Below, in pieces: positions 16,051-25,115 of a DNA stretch of 64,000 nt (the first letter of the stretch is position 1; the number at the start of each line of letters is the position of its first letter). Made by a program: the position numbers and the translations under genes. This DNA is from Thermodesulfobacteriota bacterium (GTDB lineage Bacteria > Desulfobacterota_D > UBA1144 > Nemesobacterales > UBA2774). The notes under the pieces were generated by a model. It was not told the origin of the DNA. It saw only the letters and a list, made by a program, of their open reading frames with translations, and ran no database searches. The stretch is taken from NCBI GenBank assembly GCA_035325995.1, contig DAOKYU010000009.1:1-64000 (forward strand). Reading direction: 5' to 3'.

Positions 16051-16524
16051 ATGGAACACTACGAAAACCAATCCAACAGCAACCTCGACCTGGCGCAGTT
16101 CGACGACGCCTTCGAAACCGCCGAAGTCGAGGAACGTGAGTTCGAGGCCGTCCCCGACGGCAAGTACCAGGTCAACGTCGACCGGGTCGAACTGACCCGC
16201 GCCCAGACTTCGGGCAATCCCATGCTCAAGTGGACACTGCGCATTCTCGCGCCGACCCACAAGGGCCGTCTGCTCTGGCGCAACAACGTCATGGCCAGCA
16301 ACGAGAACATCAAGTGGCTCAAGCAGGACCTTTACACCTGCGGGCTGCAGCTCCAGAAGCTCTCCGACCTGCCGGGTCACCTCGAGCAGCTTCTCAACAT
16401 CAAGCTGGAGGTGACCAAACGCACTCGCGGTGAAAACGAGAACATCTACTTCAACCGTCGCATTGTCATGGCCGACGATGCCGGGGCTCCCGGCGCGGCG
16501 ATGGACGACATGATCCCGTTCTGA
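16051..16524 (+). CDS. DUF669 single-strand-binding-like protein
   Basis: The 157-aa protein fits DUF669, which in phages occupies the place of a single-strand DNA-binding protein: EFEAVPDGKYQVNVDRVELTRAQTSGNPMLKWTLRILAPTHKGRLLWRNNVM is the typical OB-like core, and the C-terminus is acidic and ends in DDMIPF, like the acidic tip of SSBs that recruits partners. It follows the Sak4-like ATPase by 12 bases and its stop codon overlaps the next start. Confidence 0.88.
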   Translation: MEHYENQSNSNLDLAQFDDAFETAEVEEREFEAVPDGKYQVNVDRVELTRAQTSGNPMLKWTLRILAPTHKGRLLWRNNVMASNENIKWLKQDLYTCGLQLQKLSDLPGHLEQLLNIKLEVTKRTRGENENIYFNRRIVMADDAGAPGAAMDDMIPF

Positions 16525-17006
16525 TGATGGACCGGATCACCGTTGTCGTCGACACCCGTGAACAGGAGCCCTACAGCTTCGATACAGACAAGGTTTCGGC
16601 GGTTCGCAAGGCGCTGCCCGCCGGTGATTACTCGCTGGTCGGCCTCGAGGAGCGGGTGGCGGTGGAGCGCAAATCCCTGACGGATTTCGTCTCCACCGTC
16701 ATCCGGGGGCGAAAGCGGTTCCACCGCGAGCTGGAAAAGCTCTCCGCCTACGAATCCGCCTGTGTGGTTGTCGAGTGCAACTTTCGCGATCTGGTCGATG
16801 GCCGCTACCGCAGCGATGCCCACCCGCACGCGCTGATCGGAACGGTCGCCTCCATCGTCGTCGACTTCGGTGTCCCCGTCTACTTCTGCTCGGACCGGCA
16901 GGCCGCCTGCCGTTTTGTCGAGGAGTACCTGACACGTTTTCACCGGAGGATCGCGAGATGCCAAAAAGAAATGAGAGTAACCCGGCGCGACTCCGGGGAA
17001 GAATAG
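16524..17006 (+). CDS. ERCC4/XPF-type nuclease
   Basis: The 160-aa protein is a stand-alone ERCC4 nuclease domain: VVDTREQEPYSF (metal-binding D), ALPAGDYSLVG, VAVERKSLTDFVSTVIRGRKRFHREL (the ERK catalytic signature, here VERKS) and SACVVVECNFRDL. Phage relatives resolve branched DNA or trim flaps. There is no HhH domain, so it probably works with partners. The last 49 bases overlap the helicase gene in another frame. Confidence 0.9.
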   Translation: MMDRITVVVDTREQEPYSFDTDKVSAVRKALPAGDYSLVGLEERVAVERKSLTDFVSTVIRGRKRFHRELEKLSAYESACVVVECNFRDLVDGRYRSDAHPHALIGTVASIVVDFGVPVYFCSDRQAACRFVEEYLTRFHRRIARCQKEMRVTRRDSGEE

Positions 17007-19186
17007 AGCGCGTTTACTATGCCGGACCCAAGTTCTCCGCAGGCCGACTGCTCACCCCGACCGGTGAGGAGGTCCAGTTCGCGGGCAATTTGTTTGCCCG
17101 GGAAAATCAACCTGTGGTCCTGCTCGGGTCGTGGTCCACCCATCCCAAATACGGCCGTCAGTTCAAGGTCGACGGGATGGAGCACGACCTCGAACTCGAT
17201 CCGGAAGGGCTGATCCACTATCTGGCCAACCATCCGGAGATCAAGGGCATTGGTCCGGCCAAGGCCAGATTGATCGTCGAGAGCTTCGGCGACGCCTTTG
17301 AAGAAACCCTTCTGAGTGACCCCGAGCGCATCGCGCTCAAGGCTCGGCTGCCGCTGGACGCGGCCCGGCGGCTGCGTGACGAGTGGTTGAAGAACCGCAG
17401 CGTCAACACCGTCATGGCCTGGCTTTCGGCATTCGGCTTGACCCATCATCAGGTCACCACCCTGGTCGAAAGACTCGGCGGGAACTGCCTCGATATTCTG
17501 AAGGAAGACCCGTACATCCTCATTCGGGAGATCCGGGGATTCGGCTTCAAGAAGGTCGACAAGATCGCCCGCAAGCTGGGCACCCCCAAGGACCACGTTC
17601 CCCGTATCCGGGCCGGTCTGCTGTTTTGCGTCCGTGATGCCCTGGACAATGGCCACTGTTGGATCGAATACGAGGATCTGGTGGACCAGACCAATCTGCT
17701 GCTGGTCATGGATGCCCTGGACAGCCGGGTCCGCATCGAGAGCGCCCTCGACGCGCTCATCGAAGAACAGGCGCTTGCCTGCGATTCCCACGGCGGACGG
17801 TTCGTGGTCGCTCTGCCGGAGATCGTCCGCATGGAGCGGGAGCTGGCCTCGCTGTTCGGCCAGGCCGAAACACCCAACCCGCATTTCAAGTCCGTTAAGA
17901 AACTCGATGCCCTGATTCGGCGCTGCGCTACGACGCTGAACGAGAAGCAGCTCGACGCGGTCCGCTTGGCCCTCAAGCACAGCATCAGCCTGATTTCGGG
18001 TGGAGCCGGTTCGGGCAAGAGCTACACCATTTCGGTCATCAACACGATTTGCGAGGAGAGCGATCTGGAGGTCGTGCTCGCCGCGCCGACCGGCAAGGCG
18101 GCAAAGCGCCTGGAGGAAGTCAGCGGCCGCAGCGGCACCACCATTCACCGCCTGCTCGGCTATGACGGCAAGGGTTTCTCGCGCAGTAAGGAGAATCCCA
18201 TCGATGCCGACGTCCTGGTGGTCGACGAGTTTTCGATGGTGGACGTGCCCCTGGCCTGGCATCTGTTCGAGGCGGTCGACCTGTCGCGGACCACGGTGCT
18301 GTTGGTAGGTGACCACAACCAGCTTCCGCCGGTGGGACCCGGAAACATCCTGCGCGATCTGATCCAGACACGCGCCATTCCCACGGTCATCCTCGACAAG
18401 GTCGTGCGCCAGGCTGGCGTCCTCAAGGAGAACTGCACCGCCGTTCTCAAGGGCGAGGTGCGCAAGACCAGCGAGGCGTCGGTGACCGGATGCCGGGATT
18501 GGTACCTGGTGGATCAGTTCACCGATCCGATGGCGGCACGCTCGTTTCTGCTGGAGCTGTTTCAGGAGCGGCTCGACGCCCTGGGGTTCGACATCATCAA
18601 GGATGTGCAGGTGCTGACGCCGACCCACAAGGGACCGCTCGGCACCAAGGAACTCAACGAGGAACTGCAGCGGCTCATCCAGCGCAAACTCTGGAACACC
18701 GAGGTCCCGCCGGTCGCCATGGGCCGCCGCGCCCCGTTTCTCAAGCACGACAAAGTCATCCAGACCCGGAACAACTACGACCTGAACGTGATGAACGGTG
18801 CCATCGGCTATGTGGTCGATGTCCTCGCGAACGGCACGTTGGTCATCGACTTCGACGGCATGCCGGTGGAACTGGAGAAGGGGTCGCCCGACCTTCAGGA
18901 CCTGCAACTCGCCTATGCGCTCACCATACACAAAACCCAGGGTTCCGAGTTCCCCTGCGCCGTGGTGGTGGTCCACAAGGCGCATTCCTTCATGCACCAC
19001 CGCAATCTGCTCTACACCGGGGTGACTCGTGCCCGGCGCACCGCCATTGTCCTGGGTGACCATTGGGGCATCCAGAACTGCGCCAAGCGGTGCCAGGTGG
19101 ATGACCGCCGGACCTTTCTGCCCCTGTTTCTGGACGCCGCCCAGCACGCGGATGCCGATTTCGCCCGTGTCGCGGAGGCCGAATGA
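16958..19186 (+). CDS. RecD2-like helicase
   Basis: The 742-aa protein is an SF1B DNA helicase of the RecD2 class. It has an N-terminal OB-like region, helix-hairpin-helix repeats (IKGIGPAKARLIVESFG, IRGFGFKKVDKIARKLG), Walker A GGAGSGKS at about 347-354, the VVDEFSMVD DEAD-like motif near 420, LVGDHNQLPPVGPG (motif III), and the C-terminal THKGPLG / AYALTIHKTQGSEFP and YTGVTRARR motifs. It unwinds 5' to 3'. ATG 16958 with GGAGGA upstream is chosen over the in-frame 16775, which lies inside the nuclease gene. Its stop overlaps the primase start. Confidence 0.93.
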   Translation: MPKRNESNPARLRGRIERVYYAGPKFSAGRLLTPTGEEVQFAGNLFARENQPVVLLGSWSTHPKYGRQFKVDGMEHDLELDPEGLIHYLANHPEIKGIGPAKARLIVESFGDAFEETLLSDPERIALKARLPLDAARRLRDEWLKNRSVNTVMAWLSAFGLTHHQVTTLVERLGGNCLDILKEDPYILIREIRGFGFKKVDKIARKLGTPKDHVPRIRAGLLFCVRDALDNGHCWIEYEDLVDQTNLLLVMDALDSRVRIESALDALIEEQALACDSHGGRFVVALPEIVRMERELASLFGQAETPNPHFKSVKKLDALIRRCATTLNEKQLDAVRLALKHSISLISGGAGSGKSYTISVINTICEESDLEVVLAAPTGKAAKRLEEVSGRSGTTIHRLLGYDGKGFSRSKENPIDADVLVVDEFSMVDVPLAWHLFEAVDLSRTTVLLVGDHNQLPPVGPGNILRDLIQTRAIPTVILDKVVRQAGVLKENCTAVLKGEVRKTSEASVTGCRDWYLVDQFTDPMAARSFLLELFQERLDALGFDIIKDVQVLTPTHKGPLGTKELNEELQRLIQRKLWNTEVPPVAMGRRAPFLKHDKVIQTRNNYDLNVMNGAIGYVVDVLANGTLVIDFDGMPVELEKGSPDLQDLQLAYALTIHKTQGSEFPCAVVVVHKAHSFMHHRNLLYTGVTRARRTAIVLGDHWGIQNCAKRCQVDDRRTFLPLFLDAAQHADADFARVAEAE

Positions 19187-22100
19187 GCATGGGCGGAACG
19201 GATAACGTCAGGGAGTATTACCGGCTCGTCACCGAGATGGACATCGGTGACGTGGCCCGGGAACTCCTGCCGGGACGGATCACCCAGGAGACCGGCCAGC
19301 GCTTGATGTGCGACTGCCCCAACCATCAGAGCCAGTCGCGCCTGTCGCTGCACGTGATGCTCGACAAACAGGGCTGGTACTGCTTCGGCTGCGGGGTTGG
19401 CGGCGATGTGCTGCAGCTCGTGGAGTTCATTCAGACGGGCTCGGTCACCGCCGGGCAATCCGGTCCGATGCCGGACAGCCACCGTCAGGCCCGGGACTAT
19501 CTCGCCAAGAAGGCGGGCTTGCCGCCGCTGTCGCGCTATGGCCTCAGCCAGGAGCGTCTCGCCCAGACGGAGGCCGACCGCGCCTTCGAACTGCGGGTCA
19601 AGGACGCGCTGACCTCGCTGGCCAGGCTTTACCACGCCAGACTCAAAGAGTCGCCGGAGGTCCTCGACTGGCTGAAATCCAAATACGCCCTGAGCGAGGA
19701 GACCATCGACGATCTCCTGATCGGCTACGCGGACAACGCGTCCGGCGCGGTCGCCCAACTGACCGGGGGTGAGGACGGTTTCTCCAAGCGGGAGCTCGCC
19801 GCCACCGGCGCTTTCCGTCCCACCAGCCAGGACGGCCTGACGCCATTTTTCGAGCGCCGGATCGTCTTTCCCTACTGGAGCCGTGGCCGGGTGGTGTTCA
19901 TGATCGGCCGCAAGACGCCGTGGACCCCGGACGTTGGCTGGGAGCAAGGGAAATACAAGAAACTGCCGGTTCACGACGAACACCAACGGCCTTACGTCGC
20001 CGACTTCATCAACAACGCGCTGCTGTTCAACGAGGACTGCCTGCTGGCGAGGCCCGGCAAGGTGATCATCACCGAGGGGGTGACCGATTGCTTGGCGCTG
20101 ATGCAACTGGGCCTGCCCACCGTATCTCCGGTCACCGTCCGCATCCGGGCCGCCGATTGGGAGCGCCTGATCCCCAAGCTGCGCGGCGTCGAAACTGTCT
20201 ACATCTGCCAGGACAACGAACTCTCCCAGGCCGGTCTCAAAGGGGCGCTGCAAACCGCTCGCACCCTGGCCGAACACAAAATCGACACCCGCCTGGTGAC
20301 GCTGCCCTTGTCGGAGACACAGCTCTCGGCCCGGCAGGAGCTGACCGAACGCTTCGGCCTGACGGCGAGCGTGGGGCCGAAGGAGCTGGCCAAGCTGCTG
20401 GCGGGACGTCCCGCCGAGGAAATCCAGGCGGCCGAGGCGCTTCTCGCCACCGCCAAGATCGACGTCAACGATTACATTGCCGCCGGGCATACCCGGGAGG
20501 ATTTCGAACGCCTGCTCGCCGAGGCCAGCACGCCCATCGAGTTCGGCGTGCGCTCGCTGCCCGAGGGCGCTGAAGAAGAGGAACGCAACCGCCTGCTCGA
20601 ACCGATCCTGGGAGAGATTTCCGAGCAGTCGCCGCTGGAACAGGCCCGCCTGCTGAAGCTGGTGCAGGAGCGCATCGGCGGTGGCGTTTCGATGGCCACC
20701 CTCAAAGAGCAGATCCGCGCCATCCAGAAGGACCGCAAGGTCGAGTTCCGCAACGAAAAGAAAAAGGCCAAGCGGATGTCCGGCGCGATGCCCGGATCAT
20801 GCCGCGCCCGGGTCGACGAGGTGCTGATCGACACGGAACTTGAGAACGGCGCTCCCGACTACACCCTGGCCGCCGAGGCGGCCTACGACTGGTTCACCGC
20901 CAACGGTGCCCAGTTCTTTCACACCCTGCAGGGCGAGCCGTTCATGTATTTCGACAACGCCATCTACTGGATGGATTCACCGGACAGGGGCCGCAAGCGC
21001 CATTACGCGGCCATGCTCTATAAGCACACGGGCATGGTGCCGACCTCCAACGGCGGACGGACATTTTTCGAGGTACTGCCCAGCCTGGCTATGATCCGAG
21101 GCCAGGTGCGCGACCATTTTTCCTGGCTGCACACGGATGTGGCTTCCTACACCGTCTATTTCAACCTGAACAATCCGGAGCACGAGATCGCCAAGATCAC
21201 CCCGGACGAAATTCAGATCATGAAGAACGGCGGCAACGAGGATGGCATCATCCTGGACGGCTCGCGGAAGATGAAGCCGCTGAAATTCCTGCCAGACGCC
21301 GATCTCGAAGAGGCGGACCGGCTCCTGGTCGATCTGCTGGTGGGCAACATGACCTGTCCACAGGGGGATCGCTTTCTCATCCTTTCCTGGCTCTCCTGTT
21401 TCCTGCTGATCGATTTTGCCGGGACGCGGCCCATGACCCGTTTCGAGGGTTCGGCCGGATCGGGCAAGACCACCGCCAGCAAGATCACGTCGACGCTTCT
21501 TTACGGCGAGCCCCAGCACAAGAAGGCCACCGATGCGGCGAACTACACCGACGGCTCGCAGAACCCGCTCATCGTCCTCGACAACATCGAGGTCAAGCAG
21601 ATGACCGAGGATCTGACCACCTTCATGCTGACCAGCATCACCGGCATCGCCAAGGAGAAACGCAAGAGCGGCACCGACAGCGAGACCATCACCGAGCGGA
21701 CCAAATGCCTGCTGAACACCACCGGCATCGAGCCGCTGTGCGGGGAGCTTTCGGAGATCCTGTCGAGGTCCTTCGTCATCAACTTCGACCTCGCCAACCA
21801 GGCAAGCGACTGCTTTCTGGAATCGGAGGTCATTTCCGCCATCCAGCAGAACCGGGACCTGATCATCTCGGCCATCATGAAGCGAACCAGTCATGTTCTG
21901 GCGATGATCCGGGACGGAGCCCAGAAGCAGGTCATGCGCCTGCTGCACCGAACCATGCCGACCCATGGCAAGCGCCGTTGCAACGATTATCTGAGCCTGA
22001 TGTACCTGATGATGCTGGCCGGGTCCGAGGAACACGAGGTAACCACCGGACTCGAGGATCTGAGCCCGCTGTTCATCGAGCAGATCCATTCCATCAACGA

Positions 22101-22494
22101 CACCAGTCAGGAGATGGCGCGGGAGTCGAACCCCATTGCCACGGCGCTGGCGTCGCTCTTCCATGCCTACCGGAATGCGGTGGAGCTGGACGAGAAGGCC
22201 CGCTACGGCGAGGACGACCGGGCAAACCACGTCGTCGGGTTCATCGAACGCTACCAGGTGCGGTTCGAAAACGAGAACACCATGGAGCCGGTGTCGGCTG
22301 GACGGCTGCTCGCGGCGCTGCGCAGGGTTGGCCGGGAATTCAACCTCGAATTCGAATACAAAAAGCCCGCCCAGCTCGGTCGGCGCATCAGCAACGACCT
22401 GGACGTCATCCGGGACGCCGGGTTCGACATCGACCGGCAGCGCAACGCCCACACCAAAAACTTCGAGTACCGGATCGGTCGTAGAGGTGCTTAA
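19183..22494 (+). CDS. phage primase-helicase
   Basis: The 1,103-aa protein joins a DnaG-type primase to an ATPase. A CHC2 zinc finger is formed by C45, H48, C67 and C70 (WYCFGCGVGGDV); a TOPRIM core follows near residues 290-345 (GKVIITEGVTDCLALMQLG; YICQDNELSQAG). A linker of about 350 residues leads to a P-loop (FEGSAGSGKTTASK, near 755-768), Walker B (PLIVLDNIE near 798) and an arginine-finger region. It probably opens the phage origin and makes primers. It ends the replication operon; a short AT-rich hairpin lies just after the stop. Confidence 0.93.
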   Translation: MSMGGTDNVREYYRLVTEMDIGDVARELLPGRITQETGQRLMCDCPNHQSQSRLSLHVMLDKQGWYCFGCGVGGDVLQLVEFIQTGSVTAGQSGPMPDSHRQARDYLAKKAGLPPLSRYGLSQERLAQTEADRAFELRVKDALTSLARLYHARLKESPEVLDWLKSKYALSEETIDDLLIGYADNASGAVAQLTGGEDGFSKRELAATGAFRPTSQDGLTPFFERRIVFPYWSRGRVVFMIGRKTPWTPDVGWEQGKYKKLPVHDEHQRPYVADFINNALLFNEDCLLARPGKVIITEGVTDCLALMQLGLPTVSPVTVRIRAADWERLIPKLRGVETVYICQDNELSQAGLKGALQTARTLAEHKIDTRLVTLPLSETQLSARQELTERFGLTASVGPKELAKLLAGRPAEEIQAAEALLATAKIDVNDYIAAGHTREDFERLLAEASTPIEFGVRSLPEGAEEEERNRLLEPILGEISEQSPLEQARLLKLVQERIGGGVSMATLKEQIRAIQKDRKVEFRNEKKKAKRMSGAMPGSCRARVDEVLIDTELENGAPDYTLAAEAAYDWFTANGAQFFHTLQGEPFMYFDNAIYWMDSPDRGRKRHYAAMLYKHTGMVPTSNGGRTFFEVLPSLAMIRGQVRDHFSWLHTDVASYTVYFNLNNPEHEIAKITPDEIQIMKNGGNEDGIILDGSRKMKPLKFLPDADLEEADRLLVDLLVGNMTCPQGDRFLILSWLSCFLLIDFAGTRPMTRFEGSAGSGKTTASKITSTLLYGEPQHKKATDAANYTDGSQNPLIVLDNIEVKQMTEDLTTFMLTSITGIAKEKRKSGTDSETITERTKCLLNTTGIEPLCGELSEILSRSFVINFDLANQASDCFLESEVISAIQQNRDLIISAIMKRTSHVLAMIRDGAQKQVMRLLHRTMPTHGKRRCNDYLSLMYLMMLAGSEEHEVTTGLEDLSPLFIEQIHSINDTSQEMARESNPIATALASLFHAYRNAVELDEKARYGEDDRANHVVGFIERYQVRFENENTMEPVSAGRLLAALRRVGREFNLEFEYKKPAQLGRRISNDLDVIRDAGFDIDRQRNAHTKNFEYRIGRRGA

Positions 22495-22515
22495 CGAGAA
22501 ATTTTCTCTTTTGGA

Positions 22516-22544
22516 TTGACTTTCGAGCCGCCTATGCCTATATT
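22516..22544 (+). promoter_or_regulatory. sigma70-type promoter of the RloAB-like cassette
   Basis: TTGACT (22516-22521), exactly 17 bases, TATATT (22539-22544). It lies 43 bases before the ATPase gene, in the only gap of that size without the phage bipartite element. It therefore looks host-read and active in the lysogen. Confidence 0.8.
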
Positions 22545-22587
22545 AAAGGCATGATAAAGCGAATATTTCACTTTAGGAGGCGGTAAG

Positions 22588-23934
22588 ATGATAGTCAGTT
22601 TCTCACTCGAAAACTGGATGTCCTTCCGCAACCAGGTCACATTTTCGATGGTCGCCAGCAGGGAGCGCCAGCATGGAGACAGGGTTCCCAAGCTCGGCAA
22701 GTACCAGACGAGAGTTCTTCCGGTTGCGGCAATTTATGGCGGCAACGCGTCGGGCAAGACCAATTTTTTCAAGGCCCTGAGTTTCGCCAAGGCGCTGGTC
22801 GTCAAGGGCACCCAGCCCGACAGCCTGATTCCTGTCGAGCCGTTCCGGCTGGACGCCAAGGTGGCTGATCAGCCGTCACGGTTTGGCTTCGAGCTGCTGA
22901 TCGACGAGATCATTTACGAGTTCAGCTTCGCGGTGACCCGCAAGGCGGTTCTGGAAGAGAAGCTGGTGGCCATTACCAGCACCAGTGAAAAGGTGCTCTA
23001 CCACCGTCGGGACGGAAAGCCCAACTTCGATGATTCCCTGGCCAAGGACCAGTTCCTCCAGTTCGCCTTCAAAGGGACCCGGGACAACCAACTCTTTCTG
23101 ACCAACTCGGTTTCCCAGAAGGTCGACAATTTCCGGCCGGTCTACGACTGGTTCAAGGACACGCTCGAGCTGGTCGCGCCCGATTCCCGCTTCGAACCTT
23201 TCGAGCAGTTCCTCGACGAGGGGCACCCGCTCTACTCGACCATGAACGAGATGCTGCCGCAGCTCGACACCGGCATCGCGCACCTGGGTGGTGAGGAGAT
23301 CCCTTTCGAGAACATTCCGCTGCCCGAGCCACTGAAGACCAAGCTGCAGGAAGACGTCAAGGAAGGCATGACCGTTCGTCTGCTGACCGAGCCGATCAAC
23401 GAGCGATTTGTGGTGACCCGCAAAGGTGGTGAACTGATCGCCAAGAAGCTGGTGACCTATCATCCGAAGGCGGACGGCACGGAAGCCAAGTTCGAGATCC
23501 GCCAGGAGTCGGACGGCTCACAGCGGGTGATCGATCTGCTGCCCGCGTTTCTTGAGCTGTCGGCCCAGGTCTCGAAGAAGGTCTACGTGATCGACGAGGT
23601 CGACCGCAGCCTGCACACGCTGCTGACACGCAGATTGCTCGAAGCGTACCTCGCCAATTGCTCCACGGAAACCAGAACGCAGTTACTGTTGACCACCCAT
23701 GACGTGCTGCTCATGGATCAGCAACTGCTGCGCCGTGACGAGATGTGGGTAGCCGAAAGAGACGCCACCGGAGCTTCGAACCTGCTCTCTTTCAGCGAGT
23801 ACAAGGATGTCCGGTACGACAAGGACATTCGCAAGAGCTACCTGCAGGGACGACTGGGTGGAATTCCCCGGATTCTGTTGGGAGGCGCTTTGACCAATCC
23901 CTGCCTCACCGAAGAAAGTGAGGGGGATAACTGA
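22588..23934 (+). CDS. RloA-like AAA/ABC-type ATPase
   Basis: The 448-aa protein is an ABC-class ATPase of the OLD/RloA (AAA_15/AAA_21) type. The first residues MIVSFSLENWMSFRNQVTFSM are typical of these proteins; Walker A is GGNASGKT at 51-58, a signature-like stretch is SDGSQRVIDLLPAF, Walker B with D-loop is VYVIDEVDRSLHTLL near 333-346 and the H-loop is LLTTHD near 366-371. In PARIS and related systems such an ATPase holds a TOPRIM effector and releases it when it senses phage. Here the next gene is an RloB-like TOPRIM protein whose start overlaps this stop, so the pair is one functional unit. AGGAGG precedes ATG 22588. Confidence 0.88.
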   Translation: MIVSFSLENWMSFRNQVTFSMVASRERQHGDRVPKLGKYQTRVLPVAAIYGGNASGKTNFFKALSFAKALVVKGTQPDSLIPVEPFRLDAKVADQPSRFGFELLIDEIIYEFSFAVTRKAVLEEKLVAITSTSEKVLYHRRDGKPNFDDSLAKDQFLQFAFKGTRDNQLFLTNSVSQKVDNFRPVYDWFKDTLELVAPDSRFEPFEQFLDEGHPLYSTMNEMLPQLDTGIAHLGGEEIPFENIPLPEPLKTKLQEDVKEGMTVRLLTEPINERFVVTRKGGELIAKKLVTYHPKADGTEAKFEIRQESDGSQRVIDLLPAFLELSAQVSKKVYVIDEVDRSLHTLLTRRLLEAYLANCSTETRTQLLLTTHDVLLMDQQLLRRDEMWVAERDATGASNLLSFSEYKDVRYDKDIRKSYLQGRLGGIPRILLGGALTNPCLTEESEGDN

Positions 23935-24530
23935 TGCCACCGAATAGACGCAGATTCCAGAGACCCCTTGGCGAGCGTCGCTACCGCAAACTGTTCGTGA
24001 TCGCGGTGGAAGGCGTGAAGACCGAGCCGCAGTATTTCGCCATCTTCAATGACCAGCAATCGGTGATCCGGGTGAACTGCCTCAAAGGCAGCCACGATAG
24101 CTCCCCGCCGCAGGTACTGAAGCGGATGGAGGACCATCTCCGGCAGGAGGAGCTGAGATCCTCCGACGAAGCCTGGCTCGTGGTGGACAAGGATCAGTGG
24201 ACCGACGAACAGTTGGACCAGCTTCATGCCTGGGCTCAGGCACGCGACAATTACGGCTTCGCCCTCAGCAACCCCAAGTTCGAATACTGGTTGCTGCTTC
24301 ATTTCGAGGACGGCACCGGCATCGCATCGTCACGGGATTGCAGCGACCGGCTGAAGCGGCATCTTCCCGGTTACGACAAGGGGATCGACGCACGCAAGAT
24401 CACCCGCGACCGAATCGATGAAGCCATCCGCCGCGGCAGGCTGCGCGACAATCCTCCTTGTGCCGACTGGCCACGAGCCCTTGGCGGCACCACGGTTTAC
24501 AAGCTGGTCGAAAACATTCTCCAGGTCTGA
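23934..24530 (+). CDS. RloB-like TOPRIM protein
   Basis: The 198-aa protein belongs to the RloB family: a basic N-terminus, LFVIAVEGVKTEPQYF with the conserved Glu, EAWLVVDKDQW (acidic TOPRIM pair) and the family signature SNPKFEYWLLLHFEDG, then a basic C-terminal half. TOPRIM effectors of this sort (AriB in PARIS) are nucleases that act when freed by their ATPase; a tRNA or DNA target is unknown here. It overlaps the ATPase gene by one base and is closed by its own terminator, making a compact phage-borne defence-type cassette. rloA/rloB names come from genes linked to type I restriction loci. Confidence 0.88.
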   Translation: MPPNRRRFQRPLGERRYRKLFVIAVEGVKTEPQYFAIFNDQQSVIRVNCLKGSHDSSPPQVLKRMEDHLRQEELRSSDEAWLVVDKDQWTDEQLDQLHAWAQARDNYGFALSNPKFEYWLLLHFEDGTGIASSRDCSDRLKRHLPGYDKGIDARKITRDRIDEAIRRGRLRDNPPCADWPRALGGTTVYKLVENILQV

Positions 24531-24559
24531 ACCTCAACCAATTCGATCCCCAATCATCC

Positions 24560-24587
24560 AGGACGCTCTCGGGCGTCCTTTTCTTTT
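24560..24587 (+). terminator. terminator of the RloAB-like cassette
   Basis: AGGACGC (24560-24566) pairs with GCGTCCT (24573-24579), then TTTTCTTTT. Together with the promoter at 22516 it makes the cassette self-contained. Confidence 0.88.
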
Positions 24588-25115
24588 GCGGTGGTGCGGT
24601 GATCACCGCTGTCCCTTGCGGTGGATGACCACCGCACGCCAAACCCTTGCCAGACAAGGCTTTCATGGCCTTTGCGGTGGTTGCGGTGGTAAATCCAGAG
24701 GTCTCACCCCCTATGGGCTGAAATATTTTTTCGACCCACCGATCCGGCATTCCTCGCCAGAGAAATTCCGGCCAAGCGTGAGAGACATTCCCCAAATACC
24801 ACCGCAACCACCGCACTCTCTCTTCTCTTTCTTCATAACTATCTAAAAACAAATAACAAACAAAGAACTACCCCCTGCGGTGGGACAAGAAAATCTTCCA
24901 CCGCACGACCACCGCAGCCACCGCAGATATCCACCGCAGCGGGTGGTCACCGACGGTTTCAGGGCAGCTCCGGTAAGTAACGGGAAAAGCGATTAACCCG
25001 TATTTCTGGAGCGTGAAGCCATGAGCCTTCTGAAAACCATGATCAAGCACACCGCCGGAGGGCAGGAAGCCTCGGCCGGATGTGAACCCCCCTCATTACC
25101 ACCGCAACCACCGCA
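24587..25115. repeat. cluster of 14 TGCGGTGG/CCACCGCA octamers, possible replication origin
   Basis: Forward copies start at 24587, 24617, 24673, 24682 and 24876; inverted copies at 24629, 24799, 24808, 24898, 24909, 24918, 24931, 25099 and 25108. Four pairs are set exactly 9 bases apart. An AT-rich stretch (about 24830-24870) lies in the middle. The last pair is inside the start of the next gene. Iterated octamers around AT-rich DNA next to a primase-helicase gene fit an origin, but no initiator is proven. Otherwise 24588-25020 holds no supported gene. Confidence 0.7.
24950..24980 (+). promoter_or_regulatory. bipartite phage promoter-like element, copy 2
   Basis: CCGAC (24950-24954), 15 bases, CCGGTAAGTAA (24970-24980), 40 bases before ATG 25021. 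A stem ACGGG/CCCGT (24980-24984 with 24997-25001) follows directly. Confidence 0.75.

Noticed and set aside
24400..24852. 150-codon minus-strand frame over the end of the RloB-like gene and the repeat zone
   Set aside because: It crosses the terminator and the octamers, is antisense to a real gene and shows no motif.
24587..25115. Chi-like recombination hotspots
   Set aside because: The octamer TGCGGTGG is similar to the E. coli Chi sequence but occurs in both orientations, paired at 9 bases and confined to one 530-bp zone, unlike Chi.
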